Source of the DNA: a virus
Length of the DNA: 34,252 nt
Reading direction: 5' to 3' (one strand)
Virus record (IMG/VR): IMGVR_UViG_3300025425_001033
Span: 1-34,252 of that record
Of the stretch, positions 1 through 8,451 are shown piece after piece (position 1 is the first letter of the stretch; every line of letters starts with the position of its first letter). The notes under the pieces were generated by a model. That model did not search any database. It was not told the DNA's origin and was given only the letters and a program-made list of their open reading frames with translations. The translations under genes and the position numbers were made by a program.

Positions 1-758
1 CAGATCGTTTTATTACTGTTGATGGTGATAATAGGATTCGTGAAGACTTTTTAAACCAAGTGATAGATTTTGAAGAACACACTGACTTACAAAATACTGT
101 AATTAGTTGGTGCGGCAAAAACGAAATAAACGGATTGATGTACGGCAATGGCGGACTTAAATGTTGGCCTAAAAAATACGTATTAAATATGCGCACACAC
201 GAAGCAGCAGATCCTAACAATGCACACGCACAAGTAGACTTTTGCTGGGATGCACAATATATTCAAATGAATAGTTGCTACTCTGATGTATATAACAATG
301 AAACGCCTGCACAAGCATGGCGAGCTGGATTCAGAGAAGGTGTAAAGCTTGCAACTGATCGTGGCGCCAGAATCTCTAAAGAAGAATTTAAAAATAATCA
401 TTGGAGATGTTTGCATTGGGTATACATTTGGACTATGGTAGGTGCAGATGTTAAAAATGCGTTGTGGGCTATTTACGGCGCAAGGCAAGGGCTATACATG
501 ACAATGTGTACAGACTGGGACTATGTGCAAGTGCGCGATTTCAAATATCTGAATGCGTTCTGGAATCAACTTGACATAACAGAACCTACTTTAATGGAAA
601 CAATTGAAAGTTTAGGCGACAAACTTATAAATGATTTAGATATTCCTATTTCAAGACATCCGCTAGACGCACAACAAAGCAAGTTCTTTAAAGCAGTTTA
701 CCAACTACCAACTAGAATTCCGCATCAACAATTTATTCAAGAATTAAAGGACGTATAA
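1..758 (+). CDS. GT-A-like glycosyltransferase-related protein, 5' truncated by window edge
   Basis: The reading frame is open from base 3, so the GTG at 60 is not a convincing start and the true N terminus lies outside the window. The first codons read DRFITVDGDN; the DGD resembles the DxD metal/nucleotide-sugar motif of GT-A enzymes. The protein is a diverged paralogue of the one at 7774-8451. Both share a block of the form N-[GD]-L-[MV]-Y-G-x-G-G-[LV]-K-x-[WF]-P-[KR]-K, then a W-R-[AS]-[GA]-F-R-E block, and a late A-I-x-G-A-R-x-G. It overlaps the next gene by one base (TAATG). What is seen is the shared motifs; glycosyltransferase activity is inferred from DxD and from the glycan-type neighbours. 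No exact family was recognised. Confidence 0.6.
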   Translation, partial: DRFITVDGDNRIREDFLNQVIDFEEHTDLQNTVISWCGKNEINGLMYGNGGLKCWPKKYVLNMRTHEAADPNNAHAQVDFCWDAQYIQMNSCYSDVYNNETPAQAWRAGFREGVKLATDRGARISKEEFKNNHWRCLHWVYIWTMVGADVKNALWAIYGARQGLYMTMCTDWDYVQVRDFKYLNAFWNQLDITEPTLMETIESLGDKLINDLDIPISRHPLDAQQSKFFKAVYQLPTRIPHQQFIQELKDV

Positions 759-2149
759 TGAAAACCGATCTCAAAAGCTGGAAAAAAGAAAACTTAGATC
801 CAATAAGCCCTACGTTTTGTACTGCTAAATGGAAGCAAGTTACTCTGCACTTGCACAATGGACACACGCATAGTTGCCATCATCCTACGTCACATAAGAT
901 ACCTCTTGAAGAATTAAAAGACAATCCTAGTGCATTGCATAACACTAAGTTTAAAAAAGAACAGCGTAAACTAATGCTTGAAGGTAAACGTCCTAAAGAA
1001 TGTGATTATTGCTGGCGTGTAGAAGATAGTGGCACTAATGAACTAAGCGACAGAACATATAAATCTGCAGAATCTTGGTCTACTCCTTATATAAAAGACA
1101 TTGTATCTAAGCCGTGGGATGATAATGTTAATCCGACTTATTTAGAAGTTAGTTTTAGTAGTGTATGTAATTTTAAATGCAGTTATTGTTCGCCGCAAGT
1201 AAGTAGTAAATGGATGGAAGAAATTAAGGAGCACGGTGCTTATAATACTTCAAGTAAATTTAATGATGTAAACTGGTTAATAAAAACTGATGCAATGCCA
1301 ATTCCTAATAAAGAGCATAATCCATATGTAGAAGCATTTTGGAAATGGTGGCCCGACGTCTCAAAAGATTTACACCATTTTAGAATAACAGGCGGTGAGC
1401 CATTACTTACTAAAGATACGTTTCGTGTACTAGATGATTTAATAGCAAATCCGAAGCCTGATCTTGAATTCTCAGTTAACAGTAATATGTGTGTACCGGA
1501 TGCAATATTCAATAAGTTTATTGAAAAGATGAAAATTATTGGCAGTGAAGGTAAAGTTAAAAACCTTAAAATATTTACTAGTGCAGAAGCATATGGAGCT
1601 CAAGCAGAATATATTCGACATGGATTAAATTATAATCAATGGTTATCTAACATACGCAGAGTATTAGAAGAAGTTCCTAATTGTACATTTACATGTATGA
1701 GTACATACAATGTGTTAAGCATATTCTCGTTTGATAAAATGTTAAAAGATTTATTAGATCTTAAATTAGAATTTGGAGGTCCTGGCAAAGCAATTCCAAT
1801 AATACTTGATACTCCGTATTTGCGATATCCTAATCATCAAGCAATGTTTATCGCCGAGCCCGAATGGCGCGACATGTATGTAAAGCCCCAATTAGAGTTT
1901 ATCCGCAATAACCTTGAAGATAGAAATGTACGTGACAAAGCAAACATGGGATTCTATTCATGGGAGGGCGATAAATTTAAGCGGTTGTACGATATTATGA
2001 ATGAAGAACACCTAGACGAAGAAACGCTAAGAAAAAATAGATCAGACTTTATTATATTTGTAGACGAGCATGACAGACGCCGCGGAACAAACTTTTTAAA
2101 GACTTTCCCAGAAATAGAGCAAGCCTATCACAAGTGGTCAAAGCTTTGA
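758..2149 (+). CDS. Radical SAM protein with N-terminal Cys cluster (twitch/SPASM-like)
   Basis: A 463-residue radical SAM enzyme. The CX3CX2C cluster motif is C137-x3-C141-x2-C144, just after the first beta strand (YLEVSFSSV), and a GGEP motif begins at residue 212, as expected for SAM binding. Ahead of the core are C40 and a C82-x2-C85 pair, with W86 following. This resembles an auxiliary cluster-binding segment placed N-terminal instead of in the usual C-terminal SPASM position. Phage proteins of this general type are often called twitch-domain radical SAM proteins. It starts on the ATG that overlaps the previous stop. It is cytoplasmic, with no signal peptide or membrane segment. The substrate is unknown; its place between glycan-type genes suggests a sugar or lipid-linked intermediate, which is inference. 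Confidence 0.85.
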   Translation: MKTDLKSWKKENLDPISPTFCTAKWKQVTLHLHNGHTHSCHHPTSHKIPLEELKDNPSALHNTKFKKEQRKLMLEGKRPKECDYCWRVEDSGTNELSDRTYKSAESWSTPYIKDIVSKPWDDNVNPTYLEVSFSSVCNFKCSYCSPQVSSKWMEEIKEHGAYNTSSKFNDVNWLIKTDAMPIPNKEHNPYVEAFWKWWPDVSKDLHHFRITGGEPLLTKDTFRVLDDLIANPKPDLEFSVNSNMCVPDAIFNKFIEKMKIIGSEGKVKNLKIFTSAEAYGAQAEYIRHGLNYNQWLSNIRRVLEEVPNCTFTCMSTYNVLSIFSFDKMLKDLLDLKLEFGGPGKAIPIILDTPYLRYPNHQAMFIAEPEWRDMYVKPQLEFIRNNLEDRNVRDKANMGFYSWEGDKFKRLYDIMNEEHLDEETLRKNRSDFIIFVDEHDRRRGTNFLKTFPEIEQAYHKWSKL

Positions 2150-3081
2150 AAAAACTGCTGCACAATAAGAATCAACCACTTCAACAATCTTTAGAAGTTG
2201 TACCAACTTTTAAAATTGCATTTTGTTTTAGTGGACAACTTCGAACATGGAGAAAATGTATACATACATGGCAAGATATGTTTAAGGATCTAAAAGAAAA
2301 GCACGGTGTAACTGAGATTGATGTGTTTTGTCATATTTGGGACCATAATACCTTACAGCAAAGTATTGCAACTAAGAAATATGGCGGTGATGCTATTGAT
2401 AATGCTATCGATAATGCTATCGATAATGCTATTGTATTATCTAATGCTGAAATAAGTAGTTATCTCGAACACCTTAATCCAATAGCTTATAAAATTAGTA
2501 ATACAACAGAATCCAAGAACACAACACAGCAACTACTTGACCAGATAGCAAAAGATACCTGTCGTATTTACGGTAAATGTAATAATGAATGGATGTCTCC
2601 GCAATTTTATTCAATTATGTACTCGACACATTTAAAAAGAATGCACGAAATAAAACATAATTTTAATTACGATGTATGTGTTCGTATGCGAAACGATCTT
2701 TATCTAGGTAACAGTTTAACAGATCGTTCTATAGATAATATGCTTCATCCAAAATTTAACACAGTATATTCTTGCCATACTGGCGTAGATAATTCACAAT
2801 GGTTTGGAAGACGACTAGGTGATATATTTTGGTATGCTGATAGTCCAACATTTGATAAGATGTCAAATTTTTATCAATGGTTGCCAACATTAGGGGCTAA
2901 ATCTTTCCGCGAAGATGATCATTGCGGACCAGAACATCTATTATATTTTTATGCAAAAATGTTTAAAATATCAATAGATGTAATATATAATGATCTTAAA
3001 ATAGCTCGAGACGATGAATATGTTAAATTAAAACAAGATTATGGCTATGGCACATTAGGAGATCATGAAATATTATGTTAG
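2134..3081 (+). CDS. FSGQLR-family putative glycosyltransferase, copy 1
   Basis: The protein of 315 residues opens with a beta strand followed by CFSGQLRTW (residues 31-39), then a VFCHIWD block, and in the middle YDVCVRMRNDLYL. The same three landmarks in the same order occur in the next gene, so the two are tandem paralogues. The FSGQxR opening and the R-x-R-x-D block look like a nucleotide-sugar enzyme, but I cannot name the family. The start is uncertain: GTG 2134 gives a 16-base overlap with the radical SAM gene, whereas TTG 2146 would overlap its stop as TTGA, an arrangement also used at 26338. A 12-base repeat (2392-2433) adds a D-N-A-I stutter to a loop near residue 90. The gene overlaps its downstream paralogue by 7 bases. 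Confidence 0.6.
   Translation: MVKALKKLLHNKNQPLQQSLEVVPTFKIAFCFSGQLRTWRKCIHTWQDMFKDLKEKHGVTEIDVFCHIWDHNTLQQSIATKKYGGDAIDNAIDNAIDNAIVLSNAEISSYLEHLNPIAYKISNTTESKNTTQQLLDQIAKDTCRIYGKCNNEWMSPQFYSIMYSTHLKRMHEIKHNFNYDVCVRMRNDLYLGNSLTDRSIDNMLHPKFNTVYSCHTGVDNSQWFGRRLGDIFWYADSPTFDKMSNFYQWLPTLGAKSFREDDHCGPEHLLYFYAKMFKISIDVIYNDLKIARDDEYVKLKQDYGYGTLGDHEILC
2392..2433 (+). repeat. In-frame 12-bp tandem repeat (3.5 units)
   Basis: The unit GCTAT[T/C]GATAAT occurs three times in full (2392, 2404, 2416), followed by a half unit. It encodes Ala-Ile-Asp-Asn repeats inside the first FSGQLR protein. The unit length is a multiple of three, so copy-number change would keep the frame. Confidence 0.9.
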
Positions 3082-3878
3082 GAAAAAAACGAGTTGCAGT
3101 TTGTTTTAGCGGGCAACTGCGAGATTGGCAATTTGCTACAAAAAATATTTTAAATTACTTTTATACATCAGGCATGCCTGATGTATCGGTAGATTATTTT
3201 ATACATACTTGGGATATAAACACATGGCGAGTTTCAAAAGAAAATCATAACGTATGCACCACTACCAGGCACAAAGATATAAAACGTATAGTAAAAGCGT
3301 ATAAGCCAGCGGCATACCACATGTCTGCGTATGACTCTGGACGCTGGCCGAGAGCATGGGATCCGCTGTTTTATAGTTTTGAATATAGTATGTTGTTAAA
3401 GCGACAATATGAACTAGAAAATAACTTTGTATATGATATTGTAATAAAAGCTCGCCCAGACACAGTATATGATCCTGCTAATCATTTTCCGTTCTATCAC
3501 GGCATACTTGATGGTTCTTGCTACACTACAACTAATATAAATAGGTTCCCTCGTGAATTTAATATGCAGTGTTTTGACGATGTTATGTTTTTTGGCGATA
3601 GTAAGACAATGGATGTTATGTCGGGTCTATATAAGTATTACAATTTAAAAAATAAAAATAGCTATATTTTAGAGAAATCACAAACTCCGCCAATTGATAT
3701 AGATACTAACATATATTTGGGCCCGGGTACACTGTTATATCAATATGCAGTAACTCATAATATTCATCCTGCTGTGTATAATATTAACTATGCAATACTT
3801 CGAAGTACCATGCGAAATAAAGGGTTAGATTCAGTTGCTGATTATGATAAAATAAGAAAACTTTGGTTAGAGTGGTAA
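3075..3878 (+). CDS. FSGQLR-family putative glycosyltransferase, copy 2
   Basis: This 267-residue protein is a paralogue of the preceding gene product. CFSGQLRDW lies at residues 10-18, followed by a YFIHTWD block, and YDIVIKARPDTVY around residues 120-132 carries the K-A-R-P-D element. It lacks the 35-residue D-N-A-I-containing segment of copy 1. The ATG overlaps the upstream stop by 7 bases, which points to translational coupling. No signal peptide or membrane segment is seen. The role is probably transfer of a sugar or modification of a glycan precursor; this is inferred from context and from the R-x-D motif, not from a recognised family. Confidence 0.6.
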   Translation: MLGKKRVAVCFSGQLRDWQFATKNILNYFYTSGMPDVSVDYFIHTWDINTWRVSKENHNVCTTTRHKDIKRIVKAYKPAAYHMSAYDSGRWPRAWDPLFYSFEYSMLLKRQYELENNFVYDIVIKARPDTVYDPANHFPFYHGILDGSCYTTTNINRFPREFNMQCFDDVMFFGDSKTMDVMSGLYKYYNLKNKNSYILEKSQTPPIDIDTNIYLGPGTLLYQYAVTHNIHPAVYNINYAILRSTMRNKGLDSVADYDKIRKLWLEW

Positions 3879-3882
3879 TAAA

Positions 3883-4743
3883 ATGAAATTAATTTTTGAT
3901 GGAGACAGTTGGGCATTTGGATCTGAAATTGCAGACCCTAAACTAGCTATGCAGTATGATAAACATCTACATCCAGGAGTATATGATTTTTTAGAAGTAA
4001 ATGATCATTACAGGATACCTAAAATTTATCCGCATCACATGGCAAAACAATTAGATTGTGATTATGTAAATTTAGGATGGCCTGCTGATGATAACAGAAC
4101 TATAATAGAAAGAACAATGTCATATATTTCTACAGAGTATTTAGATTGTAATAAACCAACTGATGACATATTTGTAATTATAGGATGGACAAGTCCTGAA
4201 AGAAATAGCTTTTGGTGGAAAAACGGTGACACTTCACGCAAATTTAGACTATGGCCGCAAGTTCCTATCTTTGATGATAAACGGATGGAAAAATTTTGGA
4301 GTCTTTATGTTCAGTATATGTGGCATCCAGAAGAATATATACCACGCCATGTAACCACGGTACTACAATTCCAAACTTTTTGTAATACTCATAATATCAA
4401 ATGGTTATGTTACAATGCATTTTATCAAACTCCAAACAATACTCCTGATAAATGGGAAGATTTAGATATGATAGAAGAATTAAAGAGCATTGATCGAAAA
4501 ATAGGCGGATACTCATACTCCGATAATGGCAACAGAAAAACAAAACAATTAAACTTTGAAACTTTATGGAACACAGTTGATCCAGTAAGATTTTATAAAA
4601 AAGACCAACTCAATAATACATTTAAAAGTTTTATTGACGCTAATGTAGATAAACCTTTAGTAGGTTGGCATCCTAGCCCCTCAGGGCACGAAGCATGGGC
4701 AACTGAGTTAGTAAGATACATAAAGGAAAATAATTTATTATGA
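3883..4743 (+). CDS. SGNH/GDSL-like hydrolase or acyltransferase, copy 1
   Basis: The 286-residue protein opens with the block I motif of SGNH enzymes, G7-D8-S9-W10, at the end of a first beta strand (KLIFDGDSW). A block V-like GWHPSPSGH lies near the C terminus (H263). The acid normally three residues before the catalytic His is not present here (V260), so activity is less certain than the fold. There is no signal peptide, so it would act in the cytoplasm, for example adding or removing an acetyl group on a glycan precursor. It starts 4 bases after the previous stop, and its last 4 bases overlap the next gene. It is the first of three consecutive SGNH-like genes. Confidence 0.7.
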   Translation: MKLIFDGDSWAFGSEIADPKLAMQYDKHLHPGVYDFLEVNDHYRIPKIYPHHMAKQLDCDYVNLGWPADDNRTIIERTMSYISTEYLDCNKPTDDIFVIIGWTSPERNSFWWKNGDTSRKFRLWPQVPIFDDKRMEKFWSLYVQYMWHPEEYIPRHVTTVLQFQTFCNTHNIKWLCYNAFYQTPNNTPDKWEDLDMIEELKSIDRKIGGYSYSDNGNRKTKQLNFETLWNTVDPVRFYKKDQLNNTFKSFIDANVDKPLVGWHPSPSGHEAWATELVRYIKENNLL

Positions 4744-5390
4744 CACGTTTAGTAGTAGCAGGATGTTCAGTTAGCGATTATACCCAAGTTGATAAAGTGT
4801 GGGGCGAATATCTTGCAGAGCAGTTATCCTACGAGTATCTTCATCTAGCAGCAGGTTGTGGATCTAATTATCGAATGTGGCGATTACTGGTATCACATGT
4901 TGTTGATAATAAAATAACTGCTGACGATACAGTAATAGTGCAATACACTACTCCAGAACGAAATGAATTTTGGTCTCCTCGGCACCGGGTCAATGGACAA
5001 GTTGTTGACGATCACATTCCCAGCGGCGGCAGTATTGTTAGAATCAAACATGACACCTATACGCAATGTGATGGCGCTGAACGCAAATTTGCAAAACTGT
5101 GGCCAAGATTTATTAACATAGAGTTTGAACTAGAAAAGTTTAGAGTTAATCATATGATGTTTCAATGCTTAATGAAAGAATACGGGATTAAAAATTTATA
5201 TTTTGTACAAGCAGGATACTACGGATGGTCGCTCGGTGATTTACAGTTATTAGAATTATACAAGAACAACAATATAATTTGTAACGATATATTTAGAGTA
5301 GAGACCTGCTTACCAAATGATTTGTCGCATTTTAATGACGCTGGGCATAAACTACTTGCAGAAATAGTAGCAACGGAACTATTACAATGA
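4740..5390 (+). CDS. SGNH-like protein with GCS nucleophile motif, copy 2
   Basis: This 216-residue protein has the SGNH layout: the first strand ends in G8-C9-S10 (GCS in place of GDS), and a C-terminal D194-L-S-H197 supplies the Asp/His pair in the DxxH spacing. The nucleophile Ser is kept while the Asp of GDS is replaced by Cys, as also seen in the protein at 8444-9058. It shares the block [TS]-x-P-E-R-N-x-F-W with the preceding gene product, so the two are diverged paralogues. The ATGA overlap with the upstream gene and the 4-base overlap downstream suggest one coupled operon. The substrate is unknown; esterase or O-acyltransferase is inferred from the fold. Confidence 0.65.
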   Translation: MTRLVVAGCSVSDYTQVDKVWGEYLAEQLSYEYLHLAAGCGSNYRMWRLLVSHVVDNKITADDTVIVQYTTPERNEFWSPRHRVNGQVVDDHIPSGGSIVRIKHDTYTQCDGAERKFAKLWPRFINIEFELEKFRVNHMMFQCLMKEYGIKNLYFVQAGYYGWSLGDLQLLELYKNNNIICNDIFRVETCLPNDLSHFNDAGHKLLAEIVATELLQ

Positions 5391-6202
5391 AAAAACTAGT
5401 AATATGCGGCGATAGTTTTGCAAAAGGGCTAGGATGCCACGATCTTAAAACTGAACCGTATGGAAGTATAGTAGCTGCTGCGTTAGGACTAGAACTTGTA
5501 AACATTGCCAAAGGGTCCAGTACAAATTATAGTATATTTTTACAAGTATTATATGCAATAGAGCATATTAATGATATTGGAATGATATTAGTTACTAATA
5601 CTAGTTATGATAGGGTAGAATGGTTTGCACACGATGCCGTTACAAATAATAAATTTCCAACCAACTTTGATATAAATTATCATCAATATCCTCCGTATCA
5701 TCCAAGAAGTTATTCACCACAGGCCAAAGGTGAGCAGCACATAATGTCAAAAAATATGTATAACGGAACCATCTTTACAGAAAACTTATTAGGTATAATT
5801 GATTATTTTGATAATGTAGTGGACACAAAACATGAAACTCCTACCGGATATTATGAAAGATTTTATAACGAGCCCAAGAGTAGAACAAAGATATTATATG
5901 ACTATGCTCAGCATATACATGATCCTCGTATAAACAAGATGCATAGTTTAGGAGCAATAGCAATGTGTCATATTGCTTTAAAAAATGCAAACATACCACA
6001 CCTTATTGGCACCGAGCCCATAGATGAGTTTAAAAAATTTGTATTAATTGATAATAATAATCATATGGAGTTAGATTGGGGAGTATTATCAGTTAAGTAC
6101 CCTGATGATATACCCAGTATGCATACTAGTGCCATAGGACATAGAGCAGCAGCAAAAATTGCATTAAAAAAAATTAAACAGAATAAGTGGAACAATGAAT
6201 AA
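5387..6202 (+). CDS. SGNH/GDSL-like protein, copy 3
   Basis: The 271-residue protein opens with KLVICGDSFAKG (G8-D9-S10), a classic SGNH block I, and the strand-turn-strand that follows (LELVNIAKGSSTN) matches the G/N blocks of the family. The C-terminal element SMHTSAIGH carries the likely catalytic His246; the DxxH Asp is not at its exact place, although D240 and D241 lie close by. It is cytoplasmic, with no signal peptide. It overlaps the upstream gene by 4 bases and the downstream nucleotidyltransferase gene by 8. Three SGNH-like genes in a row beside a sugar-activating enzyme suggest acylation of glycan building blocks, which is inference. Confidence 0.7.
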   Translation: MKKLVICGDSFAKGLGCHDLKTEPYGSIVAAALGLELVNIAKGSSTNYSIFLQVLYAIEHINDIGMILVTNTSYDRVEWFAHDAVTNNKFPTNFDINYHQYPPYHPRSYSPQAKGEQHIMSKNMYNGTIFTENLLGIIDYFDNVVDTKHETPTGYYERFYNEPKSRTKILYDYAQHIHDPRINKMHSLGAIAMCHIALKNANIPHLIGTEPIDEFKKFVLIDNNNHMELDWGVLSVKYPDDIPSMHTSAIGHRAAAKIALKKIKQNKWNNE

Positions 6203-7727
6203 ACATACAGTTATATTACCAACTGCTGGATTAGGTACTCGGATGGGCGATTATACTAAGCATCTTAATAAAGGATTATTGCCGTATAAAGAAAAGCCTG
6301 TTATTGCACATATTATAGATCAATTTCCTATAGACACACATTTTGTTATGCCAGTAGGATACTTAGCAGATCAAATTAAAAATTTTTGTGCTGTTGCATA
6401 CAGCGATAGAAATATTACATTTGTAGATGTTGATTGGGAAAGCAATAAAGCTGGCACCGGTTATTCTTTATTACAATGCAAAGATTATATTAATAGTCCC
6501 TTTTGGTATGTTACCTGTGATACTTTTTTTAACGAACCTGTAGTTACTAATACTCCTACACACGATTGCTATTATGTAAAAAATATTCCGCAAAAAGACA
6601 GTTATTTGTACACAATGTTTAAAACAAATAGTAATATAATACAAGAAATTACATTTAAAAAAGATGCACCTAAAGACTGGACAGCTTGGACAGGATTAAT
6701 GTATATTAATGAATGGGACAATTTCTTTACTAAATTGACCAAACTAGACGATAATGAATTCATACAACTAATACAGCCTGGTACTATGTGTAAAACATTA
6801 AACAGTTGGTTGGATTTTGGCAGTCCTACATTATATCAAACAGCAGTAGCAAAAAGTCAAAAGTTTGATTTTAGTAAAAAAGACGAAGTTACTTATATTT
6901 GTAATAATCGTGTAGTAAAGTGGTGGCACGATAGCACTGTTTCAAAAAAGAAAAACCGTAAGCCTGAATTAAATCCTAAAGTATTCCCTTCAAATTGTTT
7001 AGTTAAAGGGCAGTTTATGGCTTATGATTTTTTTCCCGGGCAGACTTTATACTCGTTTAACAATCCAGTAATATTTAAAGAATTATTAAATTGGCTTGAT
7101 TGCAATGTATGGAAAACTACAGATTATAATTTATCGTCTTCGGCTATGTTATTTTATAAAGACAAGACGCTAGATAGAATAAAAAAGTTCTTAGATAAGT
7201 GTCCTGTATTACAAAATATAACACACGTGAATGGTACAAAGGTAAAACCATATTCAGAATACTTAGATAATATTAATTGGCAGTATCTTTCAACTAATAT
7301 GTTGCCTAGTTTTATTCATGGCGATTTACAGTTTGACAATATTATTATAAACAACTCTGGAGACTTCTTATTAATTGACTGGAGGCATGACTTTGCTGAC
7401 GTAATTGACTACGGAGATATATATTATGACTTAGCAAAAATGGCCGGAGGATTTATAGTTAATTATGCAAGTATAAAAAAACATAATTTTGATTTTGAAA
7501 TAATCGGAACAGAAGTTACTATTAAAATTCCAAATATAGATGAGATTGATACTTACCAACAAATATTAAAAGAATTTGTGTATTTAAAAGGATGGGATTA
7601 TAAAAAAGTTCAACAATTAATACCTATTATATTTTGGAATATGAGTCCGTTACATACAGCACCATTTGATATGTTTTTGTGGTATCTTGGAATAAAACTA
7701 TTTGAAGAGTTAGAAAATGCGCATTAA
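6195..7727 (+). CDS. Bifunctional sugar nucleotidyltransferase - APH/choline-kinase-like phosphotransferase
   Basis: A 510-residue fusion. Residues 1 to about 225 form a nucleotidyltransferase: ILPTAGLGTRMG (residues 7-18) is the NTP-binding G-x-G-T-R-[ML] signature, a TCDTFF strand supplies the metal-binding Asp, and WLDFGSPTLYQTA closes the domain as in sugar-1-phosphate nucleotidyltransferases. Residues from about 235 form an APH/choline-kinase-like phosphotransferase: H375-G-D-L-Q-F-D-N is the catalytic HxDxxxxN motif, and D395 in IDWR is the second metal ligand. The enzyme would phosphorylate a sugar, choline or similar alcohol and activate it to an NDP or CDP derivative. The LicA/LicC and AmgK/MurU pairs show this logic as separate proteins. 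The exact substrate cannot be read from sequence. Confidence 0.82.
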   Translation: MNKHTVILPTAGLGTRMGDYTKHLNKGLLPYKEKPVIAHIIDQFPIDTHFVMPVGYLADQIKNFCAVAYSDRNITFVDVDWESNKAGTGYSLLQCKDYINSPFWYVTCDTFFNEPVVTNTPTHDCYYVKNIPQKDSYLYTMFKTNSNIIQEITFKKDAPKDWTAWTGLMYINEWDNFFTKLTKLDDNEFIQLIQPGTMCKTLNSWLDFGSPTLYQTAVAKSQKFDFSKKDEVTYICNNRVVKWWHDSTVSKKKNRKPELNPKVFPSNCLVKGQFMAYDFFPGQTLYSFNNPVIFKELLNWLDCNVWKTTDYNLSSSAMLFYKDKTLDRIKKFLDKCPVLQNITHVNGTKVKPYSEYLDNINWQYLSTNMLPSFIHGDLQFDNIIINNSGDFLLIDWRHDFADVIDYGDIYYDLAKMAGGFIVNYASIKKHNFDFEIIGTEVTIKIPNIDEIDTYQQILKEFVYLKGWDYKKVQQLIPIIFWNMSPLHTAPFDMFLWYLGIKLFEELENAH

Positions 7728-7739
7728 TGAAAAATGGAG

Positions 7740-7768
7740 TAGACACTCTGAACAAAAGGTGTTATAAT
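7740..7768 (+). promoter_or_regulatory. Sigma70-like promoter, possibly leaderless
   Basis: A TAGACA -35 (7740-7745) and a perfect TATAAT -10 (7763-7768) are separated by exactly 17 bases. The predicted start of transcription, about 7 bases downstream, falls on or next to the ATG at 7774, so the mRNA would have almost no leader. An A-rich AAAGG (7755-7759) lies upstream of the ATG but would not be on such a transcript. Confidence 0.65.
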
Positions 7769-7773
7769 ATATT

Positions 7774-8451
7774 ATGTATGATATTGTATTTATAAGTTAT
7801 CAAGAACCTAGTGCAGACGCTAACTACGCTGCACTAAAGGCTAGATTTCCTATGGCTAAACGTGTACATGGGGTTAAAGGAATACATCAGGCCCATATCA
7901 AAGCAGCAACAAAATGTTTTACTAAGATGTTTTGGATAGTAGACGCAGATGCAATTATATTAGACGACTTTAATTTTGATTACGAAGTTCCTGAGCATCA
8001 ATTAGATCATGTACATGTATGGCGCAGTCTAAATCCTATTAATGATTTAGTATATGGTTACGGGGGAGTAAAATTATTCCCCCGTAAACTAACAATTGAT
8101 ATGGATATTAATAAACCTGATATGACAACCAGTATCTCAAAACAGTTTATAGCAATGCCTGAAGTTGCAAATATCACTGCATTTAATACAGATGAATTTA
8201 GCACATGGCGCAGTGCATTTAGAGAATGTGCAAAACTTGCAAGTAATATAATTGACAGGCAGAATGTAGAAGAGACTGATGCAAGATTAGCAGCATGGTG
8301 TAATGCTACTAGCAGAGATCAACTGTTTGGAGATTATGCTATTCAAGGTGCAAGAGCAGGTCGAAAATACGGTATTGATAATCAATGTAACATTGAAGCA
8401 CTAAAAAAGATTAATGATTTTGATTGGTTGAAAGAACAATTTAATGTCTAG
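7774..8451 (+). CDS. GT-A-like glycosyltransferase-related protein
   Basis: A complete 225-residue paralogue of the truncated protein at the left edge. The N terminus YDIVFISYQEP resembles the first strand of a GT-A fold. FWIVDADAIILDDF around residues 52-65 carries the DAD form of the DxD motif. It is followed by the shared Y-G-Y-G-G-V-K-L-F-P-R-K block, the W-R-S-A-F-R-E block and the A-I-Q-G-A-R-A-G tail. No membrane segment is visible. It sits directly behind a strong sigma70-like promoter and overlaps the following SGNH-like gene by 8 bases. The function is inferred to be glycosyl transfer; the family was not recognised by name. Confidence 0.6.
   Translation: MYDIVFISYQEPSADANYAALKARFPMAKRVHGVKGIHQAHIKAATKCFTKMFWIVDADAIILDDFNFDYEVPEHQLDHVHVWRSLNPINDLVYGYGGVKLFPRKLTIDMDINKPDMTTSISKQFIAMPEVANITAFNTDEFSTWRSAFRECAKLASNIIDRQNVEETDARLAAWCNATSRDQLFGDYAIQGARAGRKYGIDNQCNIEALKKINDFDWLKEQFNV

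Noticed and set aside
2392-2433. Short tandem units as a CRISPR-like array
   Set aside because: The units are directly adjacent without spacers and in frame inside a gene.
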